Assembly (NCBI RefSeq): GCF_011765625.1
Contig: NZ_CP050315.1
Span: forward strand, 62,001 to 126,000
DNA from: Shewanella aestuarii
Lineage (GTDB): Bacteria; Pseudomonadota; Gammaproteobacteria; Enterobacterales; Shewanellaceae
DNA length: 64,000 nt
Direction of reading: 5' to 3'
Part shown: positions 8,167 to 17,014 of the stretch, piece by piece
Layout of the letters: the number at the start of each line of letters is the position of its first letter
Numbering within the stretch: position 1 is the first letter of the stretch
Translations under genes and position numbers: made by a program
The notes under the pieces: model-generated
Told to the model about the DNA's origin: nothing
Seen by the model: only the letters and a program-made list of their open reading frames with translations
The model's database searches: none

Positions 8167-10380
8167 ATGTTGGGGATATATTTTGTTGGCATAAACATCG
8201 ATAAATTCAGTGCCAAACGTAAGTGCGACAAGGGCGATATCATCCGATACCAGTCAGGTATCTATTTTGATAATGAGCTGTCAGGCTCAGCCACAAGTGT
8301 TGAATTAGCTAAAAACATAAAACGTTTAGAGCAAAGCGTGCGTCACTATGCGCCTTGGATCGTCACTTATCTCAATCCCAACAGTACATTAGTGGCCGCT
8401 AGCGCCTATTTTAAAACTGCCTCTGACGATACCACAATTTTCATAGATGGTGTAACAAATGGTCGCAAGTCGGCTATTGGTTCAAAAATTCTAGACGATT
8501 ACCCGCAGTTTGATGCCGATGTCAGTATTAAGATAGAGCGTATCAGGCTACAAAACCAATTAAAAGAGAGTGAAATCGTATCCGCAAAGATGTGTGACGA
8601 TAATATTAACATGCTGGTGGGGGTGCAACACAATCCGCAAGAAGAGCAGTTAATGCGTGACCGTTTTGATGAGTTTAAAATTAAATATACGACATTCGAA
8701 CGGACCCTGACTGATATTGTGAGGTGGGATAAGAACGATCCTCGCTCTCTTAATGACATTGACTTAATCGCTTTTTTAAGTGATCACGACGTTGACCTAA
8801 CGACATTAAGCGGTGCATCGCTGTTCAGAGATAAATTGGCTGAGACAGTTTATCCAATGTGTTCAAACAGTCAGACAGAACAATTAAAAGATCGTCTTAA
8901 TAACATTTTAATGAATCAGAGTGACACCGGTATTTATCATGCTCTCAAGCGCATGAACTTTAAGCATGAGGCCAAAAGCGCCAAACAAATCTTCGATGTC
9001 TATCACTTTAATGACAAAAAATTAAAGCTGTATAACATCGATGGTACCAAGTGGGCTGCAAGCGGTGATCATTGGGTTGTACCACTGGAAAACGGCAGCA
9101 TCGGCCATGTCTTGCCCAATACGATTGCAGGACTGTTGCCTGAAATCCACAAGTTAGATAATAACAATTACGGTGCTTTCTTTAGTAAATCCTCACGATT
9201 CCTATCCAACATCCAGATCATTGAACAATCCAAACCATTAGGCTTTTTTGATTACCACACGCACTTTTTGACCGATGGAGAGGTGTTTCATGGCGAGGTG
9301 GTAGGTATACCTGATTTCGAAGACCGCTTTACATATAACATGTGCGGATTAGCAATGAGTGAAGGGATGCCCAAAATCTCAGGGGTCCAAATGAAAGTGC
9401 CAATGAACCTTGATTCATCGGGTGAGAGAATGCAGTTAACGGTGGCGCTGAATAAACCGTTTACGCACATTTTAAAAGTACCAGGTATCGATCAGCAAAA
9501 CTTTGTGATGGGTGAATGGTTTGGCTTAAAGGCGGTAGAGCATACCGGCGCCAGCAGTGTCTCTAAGTTTCAAATTGCAGAGATACGGCAGGGAAGCATA
9601 ACGTCATATGGGCTCGTATCAGAGCGATTTGATATCTCGCATGATAAGAGCAAGAAATTGCGTGCAATCGACATGCTATCTTTGCACGATTTTACTAATG
9701 ATGAGAAGTATGGCAAACCCTCCGAAATGATATTTAAATGCATCGATATGTTCCCAGCCAATAAAGCGCAGGCGAAGAGTGATGCATATAAGTTGGTGGT
9801 CAGCAGTGTGATATTAGCTAACACAGACTTACACCTTAAAAATATCTCATTTTTAAAAGATGAACGTTTTGGTCAAGTAAGAGAAAATGAAACGGCATGT
9901 GTCGCACCATTTTATGATGTGGTGGTATCAACAGTCATGCCCGGTTATGAACACCAAAAACAAGCACTGAGTATTAACAATACATTTTATCCTGAAACGA
10001 CAGATCTTATTCGTTATGGAATGGATATGCTTGAGATCACCGAAGCCGAATCAAAAAAGCGCCTCGAAACGCTTTGCTGGGATTTATTCACGTTTGCCAA
10101 AAATTGCAGAAGACTCTATCCAGAGGTTGCAGAGATAAGACCGTTACGTCATGCAATGAATATTTGTATCGAAACCGTGTTATCGAATGTTGTTAAATAT
10201 GCGCCAAGCTTAAAAACGGGTCAATGGGTGGATGTTGGTGCAGAATACAAGCAGATAGCACATACAGATCTAGAAGATTACAAGCTGTTACCCGACATGA
10301 ATCATGAGGCGCTTGTGAGACAACAACAGAAAGAAGCGCTAACAGAAAAAGTAGTGCCATTTAAGTATCAGGCATTTTGA
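8167..10380 (+). CDS. HipA-like serine/threonine kinase with long N-terminal extension
   Basis: 737 residues, against about 440 for E. coli HipA. The C-terminal 310 residues show the HipA kinase pattern: FTHILKVPG (nucleotide-binding Lys, about 433-441), MGEWFGLKAVEHTG, VSERFDIS, the catalytic loop ANTDLHLKN (about 550-558) and the metal-binding APFYDVV (about 580-586). HipA kinases phosphorylate translation components such as glutamyl-tRNA synthetase and cause growth arrest. They are usually neutralised by a HipB HTH partner encoded upstream. No HipB-like gene is adjacent. The first 430 residues are of unknown type and might carry the inhibitory or targeting role. Transcription is probably controlled by the shared operator. 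Confidence 0.8.
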   Translation: MLGIYFVGINIDKFSAKRKCDKGDIIRYQSGIYFDNELSGSATSVELAKNIKRLEQSVRHYAPWIVTYLNPNSTLVAASAYFKTASDDTTIFIDGVTNGRKSAIGSKILDDYPQFDADVSIKIERIRLQNQLKESEIVSAKMCDDNINMLVGVQHNPQEEQLMRDRFDEFKIKYTTFERTLTDIVRWDKNDPRSLNDIDLIAFLSDHDVDLTTLSGASLFRDKLAETVYPMCSNSQTEQLKDRLNNILMNQSDTGIYHALKRMNFKHEAKSAKQIFDVYHFNDKKLKLYNIDGTKWAASGDHWVVPLENGSIGHVLPNTIAGLLPEIHKLDNNNYGAFFSKSSRFLSNIQIIEQSKPLGFFDYHTHFLTDGEVFHGEVVGIPDFEDRFTYNMCGLAMSEGMPKISGVQMKVPMNLDSSGERMQLTVALNKPFTHILKVPGIDQQNFVMGEWFGLKAVEHTGASSVSKFQIAEIRQGSITSYGLVSERFDISHDKSKKLRAIDMLSLHDFTNDEKYGKPSEMIFKCIDMFPANKAQAKSDAYKLVVSSVILANTDLHLKNISFLKDERFGQVRENETACVAPFYDVVVSTVMPGYEHQKQALSINNTFYPETTDLIRYGMDMLEITEAESKKRLETLCWDLFTFAKNCRRLYPEVAEIRPLRHAMNICIETVLSNVVKYAPSLKTGQWVDVGAEYKQIAHTDLEDYKLLPDMNHEALVRQQQKEALTEKVVPFKYQAF

Positions 10381-10557
10381 TAAAATCCAAATATCAAATA
10401 TCAAATATCAACGGCCCGTTATCGTTTGATACGTATAGGGTGAGTATTGATTAAGTAACACTCAGAATCAGCACTCACTTTAAAGAAAAGTTAGCTGCTA
10501 AGGCTGTTACCTTGGAAGTTCGCTGCTTTAGTTGCGAGTAGTTCACCTGCGTACACA
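10381..10557. other. Short convergent intergenic region with 7-bp tandem repeat
   Basis: CAAATAT is repeated three times in tandem at 10388-10408 after the HipA-like stop. No convincing T-run terminator is seen for either convergent gene. Confidence 0.5.
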
Positions 10558-12465
10558 CTATTTTACCACCCTAATAATGTTGATAATTTCTTTACCGAAA
10601 ACCGCAGCACGCTGAGATCCGTAAAAGCCCTCAATCGCATTCAGCTGGTGGATGTTTTGAGGCTTCAAATCCGAGATTAACTTTAACGTGGTGTCATTGA
10701 ACACGGATAACTCAGGGATATTGAGTCGTTTAGCAACCGTTTTGCGCAAAATACATAATTGCGTTTCAATCGGGTCGTTCAGATTAAGATCGACCGAAGA
10801 TTGCTTATGTCGCGTGAATGTACCTGCTATTTCTCTGTCGTAATCTTCCGTGATATCAGAAGAGAGCGCGGAATATGGGTTACGGTACAGCTGGTGGCTA
10901 AGTTGATTTGAGATGTTGTTCTTTTGCCTATCTTCTTGTGCGTCGTTGGCTGTGGAGCGATTGACGCGATTATTCCAGCGTTCATTTCCCGTTGATTGAT
11001 GACACACACTGCATTTCCCACATGACACCTGATCCGATGCCCCTAATAACGTATTGAGCGCTTGTGTTTTACACCCATGCGTCTGCAGAATAGATTGAAG
11101 ATCGGCCAATTGCTTGTTGACGGATTCATTTATCCAGTTGATTGATTTGGGTAATGTGCGCTGCAAGTTTACGACGTCAAATTTCGACTGAAAACCTTTA
11201 TCAAAGAACACCGTCTTTTTCAAAAACGACAATGTGGATAGCTTATCCATGATCCGAAATATGCTTTGTGCAGGGATGTGTGTTTGCTTTGATGCACTAA
11301 AAATAAAGCCTTTATCGAACTGGGTAAGCTTCGCCTCAATGATGCAATCAATGACCGTCTGATAATCCTTGCTGGTCGGGAACTTACAGTTAAGTTCATA
11401 GATGGCATGGTTAAATGACACATTCTCGCGGTACAGTATGTACGCAGATTTAATTGAGCCGGTTTGATTGCTACCTGCGCCAAGGATTGAGCAAAGATGG
11501 GATGCTGACAAAGGGAATTGTGCCAACACCACTGTTTCCGCTTGAGAGTCAGAAATATGCGAATAACGATTAGTGACTAAAATGCCTGATTTCATTTTTG
11601 CAAATTTTGCAATCAGCATTGCGCCCTCTTTATTCGATGTGTTACCCAGTACAGATAGGGTATTGGCATGCTTACTCAGTTCGTTAAAAAATGTTTCGCC
11701 AGTCCTTTTGTCATTAACAACCACGATTGCCTTTGTGCCTCGTGTGCAAATATGAGCGCATTCACGCAGCATCGCATTCACGTTCTTAACGCAAATCGAT
11801 TCTAATACCAAATGGCCAAAGGCATAATCGAGGACCGAATATTGTGCATTGTGCAGTCTATGTTGCTGAATGATGTCGATGATTTGGTGTTTGGAGAGCG
11901 TATAGCCGACATAGACTTTTGGGCATTCAAACGACTGCTTGCGCTGGGTTGATAATTCAAGCTCGATGGCGGCAATATGGCAATGTAGCTCATCATAAAT
12001 GGGTGAATGATGTAGATGATCGGCAGCAAACTTTTCTGCATTCAAAATCACTACAGTAACGCTATGATCCAAATCGATGGCAGAAGATAAAGTATGCCCT
12101 TTAATGGCCTGATCGGGTGTAATAAACAGAATGCTAATGTCACACGCTTTAAAGCCTTCAATACGCTGCTCAACTTCCACATCACTGAGCTGTCCATGAA
12201 TATAATTGGCAAACACATTAACGGTGCTCAATTGCTGACAAATGCGCATCATGTCATCGATGGAATTAGAAATGACAATAGACTGTTTACCAAGAGCGAT
12301 AAGCTGTGCGAAAACAACTTCATCTATCGAATCGTATCTCGCACCCGAAATGAGATATTTTCCATGCTCAGCAACACCAGATAGCACTCGCTGCTGGGTA
12401 TTGTTAATCGTACAGATATTAAAGGCCTTTTTTAACAGGTATTTTAAGCTCGGATGACTGGCCAT
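10558..12465 (-). CDS. RecQ-like protein with degenerate helicase motifs
   Basis: 635 residues, close to RecQ length. The RecQ domain order can be followed. There are two helicase lobes, a zinc-binding element (SCGKCSVC, about 483-490) and a C-terminal HRDC domain (LRKTVAKRLNIPELSVFND ... LNAIEGF, last 75 residues). The catalytic motifs are gone. Where RecQ has the Walker A GGGKS this protein has ISGARYDSID (about 38-47). The DEAH box is replaced by LNAEKF. The motif VI QxxGRAGRDG is replaced by GAGSNQTG. I infer a non-hydrolysing DNA-binding pseudo-helicase that could compete with or recruit host RecQ. An operator-bearing promoter lies immediately upstream. Confidence 0.75.
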   Translation of the reverse strand: MASHPSLKYLLKKAFNICTINNTQQRVLSGVAEHGKYLISGARYDSIDEVVFAQLIALGKQSIVISNSIDDMMRICQQLSTVNVFANYIHGQLSDVEVEQRIEGFKACDISILFITPDQAIKGHTLSSAIDLDHSVTVVILNAEKFAADHLHHSPIYDELHCHIAAIELELSTQRKQSFECPKVYVGYTLSKHQIIDIIQQHRLHNAQYSVLDYAFGHLVLESICVKNVNAMLRECAHICTRGTKAIVVVNDKRTGETFFNELSKHANTLSVLGNTSNKEGAMLIAKFAKMKSGILVTNRYSHISDSQAETVVLAQFPLSASHLCSILGAGSNQTGSIKSAYILYRENVSFNHAIYELNCKFPTSKDYQTVIDCIIEAKLTQFDKGFIFSASKQTHIPAQSIFRIMDKLSTLSFLKKTVFFDKGFQSKFDVVNLQRTLPKSINWINESVNKQLADLQSILQTHGCKTQALNTLLGASDQVSCGKCSVCHQSTGNERWNNRVNRSTANDAQEDRQKNNISNQLSHQLYRNPYSALSSDITEDYDREIAGTFTRHKQSSVDLNLNDPIETQLCILRKTVAKRLNIPELSVFNDTTLKLISDLKPQNIHQLNAIEGFYGSQRAAVFGKEIINIIRVVK

Positions 12466-12481
12466 AATCTTATCTCAACTT

Positions 12482-12509
12482 TACTTATCATGTTGTAATA
12501 GAGTATATT
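12482..12509 (-). promoter_or_regulatory. Promoter/operator of the RecQ-like gene
   Basis: Read on the minus strand: TATACT as the -10 box, then CTATTACAAC and ATGATAAGTA. It matches the common operator in its right arm (GATAAGT); the left arm is ACTC. Confidence 0.6.
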
Positions 12510-12542
12510 ACATCGTGTGTAAAAAATCATCAGGTAATCACC

Positions 12543-13010
12543 ATGAAGCTTGACCATGCAGAGTTATTAAAGCTGTGGTTAGCACAGCATAAGCGTGTCA
12601 CGAAACTAAACGACATTCAGCGCAATCTTGATGCACTTATGGCGCATTACAAGTTGGAATGCATTCAAAAGAGCAGCAAATCGATTGCTACGCTATCATT
12701 AATTAATGATGCTGTGACAGAAATGGAATTGTTATTAGCGCAAGACTTGTCATTCGATGAGTCCGTGTTTACGACGGGTGATTCACCTGCTGTGAACCCA
12801 GTAGAAGCCCAAAATTCAATGCCAGTGACACAAGCTACGAACAATCTAGATAGCAGTAGAACATATTCGTTAGAAGAGAAATTGGCCCTGCTCAATGCAT
12901 GTGGGCAGGTAGAATCAACAGTGGCCACAAAACCCGCCTGCCAACCCTCTCAAACCCAACGGATCAATCCTGCAGATGATTTAAGTTTACATACCAGTCA
13001 AGAATTCTAG
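12543..13010 (+). CDS. Hypothetical protein
   Basis: 155 residues, no recognised family. The first 65 residues look helical (HAELLKLWLAQHKRVTKLND), followed by an Asn/Thr/Pro-rich, probably disordered C-terminal half. It is divergent from the RecQ-like gene, 77 bases away. It may form a pair with the next small coiled-coil gene. Confidence 0.55.
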   Translation: MKLDHAELLKLWLAQHKRVTKLNDIQRNLDALMAHYKLECIQKSSKSIATLSLINDAVTEMELLLAQDLSFDESVFTTGDSPAVNPVEAQNSMPVTQATNNLDSSRTYSLEEKLALLNACGQVESTVATKPACQPSQTQRINPADDLSLHTSQEF

Positions 13011-13036
13011 CGAAGCTAGGCGAAATGCAATGAGGG

Positions 13037-13051
13037 TTAAAGTAACTTTAA
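13037..13051. repeat. Dispersed palindrome TTAAAGTAACTTTAA, copy 2
   Basis: Perfect copy in the 51-base gap before the 13062 gene, eleven bases upstream of its ATG and overlapping the promoter/ribosome-site zone. Confidence 0.8.
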
Positions 13052-13061
13052 GGGGGGCGAG

Positions 13062-13265
13062 ATGATAAAACTCAATGATTCATTTGGTATCGATGAAAGA
13101 CTCAGTGCTATCAATCAATCCATTGACGATGAGCATCGAAAATTGATGATTATAGAAAAGGCATTGGGTTTAGCGAATGTGGCGCTAAGCAAAAGGATAG
13201 ATAGCCTGAACAAAAGAGCCAGTGAAACTCAAACTGCTGTCTACGAACTGCGCAGTAAACTTTAA
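13062..13265 (+). CDS. Small coiled-coil protein
   Basis: 67 residues, almost entirely predicted helix with heptad-like Leu/Ile/Ala spacing (INQSIDDEHRKLMIIEKALG ... LNKRASETQTAVYELRSKL). It has a G-rich ribosome site and a dispersed palindrome directly upstream. It ends 10 bases before a convergent gene. Function unknown. Confidence 0.5.
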   Translation: MIKLNDSFGIDERLSAINQSIDDEHRKLMIIEKALGLANVALSKRIDSLNKRASETQTAVYELRSKL

Positions 13266-13275
13266 CTATTGATCC

Positions 13276-14241
13276 CTATTTAACCAGGCGATAGATATTG
13301 AGTGCAGCATCGACGCACTCATATCGACCTTTAGTTCTGCTGGGTCGTTGCTGAGGTTGATAATTTTGTAAACCAGAGACATCAGTATGGTCGCTGATCA
13401 AAATGAACGGGATAGGACAGGTAAAGTTAAACTTTTTGTTACCAATACGAAGAACATTGACCGCTGGCTGAGGGGGAATAGGTCTTCTCAGCCTTAATTC
13501 AGTATCTGAAGGCAAACTCTCTAGATATTGAGATGTGATCTTCAATGCCTGCGCTTTAAGCTCTGCCGAAGAAGATAATTCAGACGCACGCCCAATTTGA
13601 TGAAGCATCCGCTTTATTTTGTCGATCATATCCTGCGGTGTTACTTTGTCAGAGAGCATTTTAGATGACCAGTGAAAATCTATATAACGGATTGTGCTAT
13701 CAGACATAAGACGCAATTTGCGTGTGACCTGCAATTTAATGAGATGCGGGAAGTTAGCGATAAAAAAATCTTCTCTGTCAAATCGGTAATTCTCGTCATC
13801 TACCCGCACTACATTGGCTTTAAAGAGTGTTGCTAACGATTTTTTCTGTGCATTAATGTCATCAACGAGTTGAATGAGGGTTTCAATACTGTCAGCACTA
13901 TTATCCGCAGGAGCGATCTGGATGTAACCCGCAGCACGAAAGGTATTTTTTGAGGTTGTCCCAGAATGATTATAAAAATCCTTGAAAGCTTTTTTAGATT
14001 CAGTAAAGGCCACAAAGTCGTCACTGATCACGCAGCATTCAATTTCACACGAACCGTCAAACGGCTTGTCATTAAGCGTCTTGTCCAACCGCTGCTCTTC
14101 GACTTTATAAAGACGACACGACTTAATGCAGAGCGTATCAAGATGCGCATTGAGTGTTTTAATCGTTACATTTAGCGCGTTGATAGCATTTTCAATGGCT
14201 TGGACATAATCACATTCAGATTTAAAAGTAGATAATTTCAT
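13276..14241 (-). CDS. Hypothetical protein
   Basis: 321 residues, intact, no recognised domain. The N-terminal 60 residues are helical with paired Cys (LDTLCIKSCRLYK). The centre is mixed alpha/beta, and the C-terminus has several Arg and Pro (LRLRRPIPPQPAVNVLRIG). No signal peptide. It is divergent from the secreted protein gene at 14383. Confidence 0.55.
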   Translation of the reverse strand: MKLSTFKSECDYVQAIENAINALNVTIKTLNAHLDTLCIKSCRLYKVEEQRLDKTLNDKPFDGSCEIECCVISDDFVAFTESKKAFKDFYNHSGTTSKNTFRAAGYIQIAPADNSADSIETLIQLVDDINAQKKSLATLFKANVVRVDDENYRFDREDFFIANFPHLIKLQVTRKLRLMSDSTIRYIDFHWSSKMLSDKVTPQDMIDKIKRMLHQIGRASELSSSAELKAQALKITSQYLESLPSDTELRLRRPIPPQPAVNVLRIGNKKFNFTCPIPFILISDHTDVSGLQNYQPQQRPSRTKGRYECVDAALNIYRLVK

Positions 14242-14291
14242 AATAAAGACCCTAATTGACCCGCTTACAGCTTAAATCATCTAGAAATTAA

Positions 14292-14340
14292 TTGAAAACA
14301 TGCTATCATTAAATATACTTGTTGTATACATGATAAGTAA
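14292..14340 (+). promoter_or_regulatory. Promoter with element-wide operator, before 14383
   Basis: TTGAAA (14292-14297), 16 bases, TATACT (14314-14319). The operator ACTTGTT-GTATAC-ATGATAAGT runs on from the -10 box. This is one of the clearest copies, with a central GTATAC. Confidence 0.75.
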
Positions 14341-14382
14341 GTTGTAAGCTATAATGTAACGATATCGACATGGGTGAACACG

Positions 14383-14958
14383 ATGAAAATATTCAAGGCC
14401 TTAAGTTATTCCATTTTGCTATTGGGTACCGCTGCGACAGTTGACGCTATGCCCAATCGCACAGAGTTAGAGGTATTTGATAATTGGAATGTCACCTATT
14501 TGCCAGCCGAAAACGAATATTGGGCGTACACCGAATTAATTAATGGTTACAACGTGGCGCTGGTGGCCAGTAACGATGTCGTAGGCCCAGGTTGTAGGGT
14601 AACCAATATTGCCCTTTTCTCAGACATTCAGCGTTTAACTGATGAGAAGTTAACGGCGCGATTGATGTTTGGAGAGTCGGGGCAGAACAGTATAGAAGGG
14701 CGAATTGTCCAAAGTCGGCGTCCTTGGTCTGCAATGTACGGTGTGATCAATACTACGACAAAGTATATCGATGAATTTGTCTCAAATGTGTATTTAACAA
14801 ATGACAAAGCATTAGCGCTGACGATTCATGATGATAATGAATTTGTTGCTAAAGATGTGGTGAATATGGCCGGAGTACAAAGTGCCTATAACCGAATGAT
14901 TGAGCGCTGCCAGCTGGGTCAGCAACGTAAATTTAGATCAACATACGGGTTCAAATGA
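14383..14958 (+). CDS. Exported protein of unknown function
   Basis: About 191 residues from the ATG at 14383; a GTG three codons upstream is also in frame. The N-terminus MKIFKALSYSILLLGTAATV followed by DAMP is a good Sec signal peptide with cleavage near Ala22. The mature part has two Cys (GPGCRV and ERCQLG) that may pair in the periplasm. It heads a small operon. The next gene overlaps its stop (ATGATGG), and the TIGR02922-like gene overlaps that one. Confidence 0.6.
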   Translation: MKIFKALSYSILLLGTAATVDAMPNRTELEVFDNWNVTYLPAENEYWAYTELINGYNVALVASNDVVGPGCRVTNIALFSDIQRLTDEKLTARLMFGESGQNSIEGRIVQSRRPWSAMYGVINTTTKYIDEFVSNVYLTNDKALALTIHDDNEFVAKDVVNMAGVQSAYNRMIERCQLGQQRKFRSTYGFK

Positions 14959-15419
14959 TGGAAGATACAATCGAAGCTATGCTATTCGCGTTAAGCGAAA
15001 AGTTACCGAATGATGAGCGTGGATCTGACTGTGAAGAGTTTGATGGTGCGCTTGAACTGTGCGAGTTCGGTTCACTCCAAGAGTGCGATGAAACTGAAAT
15101 CGTTAATCTACTGGACTGGTTTCAACATGATGATGGCACCATAAAAGAAATCTTAGCATGGTGCGAATCGCATTATAGCGCAGATGCGTTGGTGCAATTA
15201 TTAGCGCGATTATGTTATACCAAATTAGTGCTCAATGAGCAGGTCGTTAATCTGGTTATCAAGCATCATCCAAGTTGGCGAAAAGTGGTGACTGATAATC
15301 AAAACGGGATCTGCCCAGTGACGCTTCTCTATTTAAAAAAGAAGCAACATTTAGTCGATTTATTGCTTGAAAATGGATTGAGTAAAGACGATCTAATGGG
15401 GATTAAATCAGTATGTTAA
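14955..15419 (+). CDS. Hypothetical acidic protein
   Basis: 154 residues, translationally coupled to the exported protein before it (the start overlaps the stop) and overlapping the next start. Acidic first half, helical second half (ALVQLLARLCYTKL, VTLLYLKKKQHLVDLLLENG) that faintly resembles ankyrin-type helix pairs. No clear family. Confidence 0.55.
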   Translation: MMEDTIEAMLFALSEKLPNDERGSDCEEFDGALELCEFGSLQECDETEIVNLLDWFQHDDGTIKEILAWCESHYSADALVQLLARLCYTKLVLNEQVVNLVIKHHPSWRKVVTDNQNGICPVTLLYLKKKQHLVDLLLENGLSKDDLMGIKSVC

Positions 15420-15631
15420 ATCAAACGATGACGGTAACGGTTTTGTTCTATGCAGAAGATGACCCTTTCACATTAAAAAGCGCTGTCCTGATCGAACAAG
15501 CGGTATCAGACGTCGGTAGACCAATATTTTCGCCAACATTTCGTGACGGTAAAACCATCATCGCAGTATTAAAAGGCGAAGTAGAAGTGATTAATGCGCT
15601 TGGCCAGCGTCGTGAAGATGCTACTAAATAG
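15413..15631 (+). CDS. TIGR02922-like small protein
   Basis: 72 residues. The stretch MTVTVLFYAEDD ... FSPTFRDGKTIIAVLKGEVEVINALGQR follows the pattern I recall for the TIGR02922 family of small proteins in Colwellia, Shewanella and other alteromonads (hydrophobic strand, 'F-x-[DE]-G-K-[ST]-I-I-A-V', 'I-N-x-L-G'). Its biochemical role is unknown. The start at 15413 overlaps the previous stop; ATG at 15428 is an alternative. Confidence 0.6.
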   Translation: MLNQTMTVTVLFYAEDDPFTLKSAVLIEQAVSDVGRPIFSPTFRDGKTIIAVLKGEVEVINALGQRREDATK

Positions 15632-15664
15632 GTTGATTAATTTTAGAAACTAAGGAGCGACGCT

Positions 15665-15877
15665 ATGATAGAAATTAGTGAAGATATCACCTTAAGAGAT
15701 GTAGAGCCTGATGGTAATCCCGTGAGTTTAGATGTTGAGTTTGCCCTAAATTGCAGTGATGAAGTCGTGCAAACCGAAATCGAATCAATTGAGGCGCAAA
15801 AGTTTGTCAGTTTTGAGCGTGCTGAATACATCAACAGCACTACCTTTGAGCCATCGAGTGAGAACGAGCATTTTTAA
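15665..15877 (+). CDS. Small acidic protein
   Basis: 70 residues after an AAGGAG ribosome site. It is acidic with no recognised motif, probably the last gene of the 14383 operon. Confidence 0.45.
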   Translation: MIEISEDITLRDVEPDGNPVSLDVEFALNCSDEVVQTEIESIEAQKFVSFERAEYINSTTFEPSSENEHF

Positions 15878-15968
15878 TCTGTTATTTTGCTAATGAATCT
15901 AGCAACAAGTTGTTCGCCTAGAATGTAACCCATAGTGACCGTAAATATACGTTTAAGAGGTTCTATTT

Positions 15969-16391
15969 ATGAGCAAAATTTCAGATTTGACAGCACAACT
16001 AGAGAAACAATCGAAAGAGCTGCAAGAGAGTACGAGGAAGGAACTGAGCAGCGTATTCAACGAGCACACAGAGAACTTGAAGAGGGAATTAAAAGACTCG
16101 GAGAGCATAATCAGCGCAGATATCCACGGAACAACGCAGATATTACGCTCTCAAGCGCTGCTCATGCGGAAAGCAGTGTTCAAAACATGGTTGCACTTGT
16201 TCTTAACAATATTAATCATTCTAGCATCGATGCTGGGCGTCTTATGGTATCAGGGCCAACTGATAGCAAATAACTTAGTTGAAATTGATCAACAAAATAA
16301 GATATTGGAAAGCTTACGGTCACAATCGTTAGATATAGAAATGCCCACTGACGAAGTTGATGAGCGAATCATTCAGATCCCGGTGAAATAG
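15969..16391 (+). CDS. MbeB-like mobilisation protein
   Basis: 140 residues. The N-terminus MSKISDLTAQLEKQSKELQES followed by acidic/basic coiled coil matches the MbeB/MobB N-domain pattern of ColE1-type mobilisable plasmids. A single membrane segment (TWLHLFLTILIILASMLGVL, about 80-99) follows, and then a short C-terminal domain. In ColE1, MbeB helps the relaxase complex reach the membrane-borne transfer channel. No relaxase, MbeC or oriT is recognised nearby, so this copy is an orphan within the window. A terminator follows 12 bases after the stop. Confidence 0.65.
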   Translation: MSKISDLTAQLEKQSKELQESTRKELSSVFNEHTENLKRELKDSESIISADIHGTTQILRSQALLMRKAVFKTWLHLFLTILIILASMLGVLWYQGQLIANNLVEIDQQNKILESLRSQSLDIEMPTDEVDERIIQIPVK

Positions 16392-16403
16392 AAATTAACA
16401 AAT

Positions 16404-16437
16404 AGCCACTTAACGTCAATGTTGGTGGCTTTTTTTT
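16404..16437 (+). terminator. Rho-independent terminator
   Basis: Stem AGCCAC / GTGGCT (16404-16409, 16425-16430) with seven T. It sits between the MbeB-like gene and the convergent DUF3820-like gene. Confidence 0.8.
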
Positions 16438-16441
16438 GCAT

Positions 16442-16915
16442 TCAAACAACGGATAGCTGAGCGTGTTTAAATTCGACAATGGGATCTGAATGTGTAACGG
16501 TTGCCCACAAAGCACACTGCATTTGAATAAGGCGATTAATATAAGAAGTGGGTTTTACCGTATTTGCCAGCCAAGCGATGTAATTGGGGTCTTTGGTGTA
16601 AATTTCATCCAGCAATAGCCCTTTATATTTCCCAAATGGCATGGTTATGGTTTCAGCGTTGAACACATGATTGTCATAAATATGAATGGCATCGGTTCTG
16701 GTAGATAACCCCATTTTGGTAAGGCTACCAACTGCCATTTGGTGCGAGGCGGCTTTGTCGTAAGACAAAAATTGAAGCGATCTGGCATCGGGCATGACAC
16801 GTTTACCGTTTATTTGTGGTTTTGTCGTGTAGCACATCAATTTGTAACTGCCGATATCACGAATGGCTTTACTGCACACGTATGAAGCAACGGGGATGTG
16901 ATTGAAATGTGTCAT
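16442..16915 (-). CDS. DUF3820-like protein
   Basis: 157 residues. The segment TMPFGKYKGLLLDEIYTKD followed by PNYIAWLANTV has the 'PFGKYKG-x-L-x-E-[IL] ... Y-[IL]-x-W-L' signature shared by DUF3820 and the C-terminal domain of some exonuclease X-like proteins, thought to bind nucleic acid or nucleotides. The first 90 residues are unrecognised. It is divergent from endonuclease I, with an ACTTGATAAT half-site of the common operator in between. Confidence 0.65.
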   Translation of the reverse strand: MTHFNHIPVASYVCSKAIRDIGSYKLMCYTTKPQINGKRVMPDARSLQFLSYDKAASHQMAVGSLTKMGLSTRTDAIHIYDNHVFNAETITMPFGKYKGLLLDEIYTKDPNYIAWLANTVKPTSYINRLIQMQCALWATVTHSDPIVEFKHAQLSVV

Positions 16916-16981
16916 AACTACCTCGAAACGTTTAATTGATACTTGATAATAGGCTTAAAGCCTGTTATTGTCAATATAAAA

Positions 16982-17007
16982 TATACTTATCAGATACCAA
17001 ATAGGTG
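16982..17007 (+). promoter_or_regulatory. -10 box and operator before endonuclease I
   Basis: TATACT followed by TATCAGATACCAAATAGGTG, a variant of the common operator and close to the parM one in its CAG-ATAC-AATAGGTG half. No good -35 box is seen at the usual distance, which would suit activator or weak basal use. Confidence 0.5.
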
Positions 17008-17014
17008 CAATAAA

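Noticed and set aside
15935..16273. A 112-codon frame overlapping the MbeB-like gene
   Set aside because: It begins at a GTG with no good ribosome site and overlaps MbeB in another frame. Coiled-coil genes commonly give charged open frames out of phase, and the MbeB frame has family features while this one does not.
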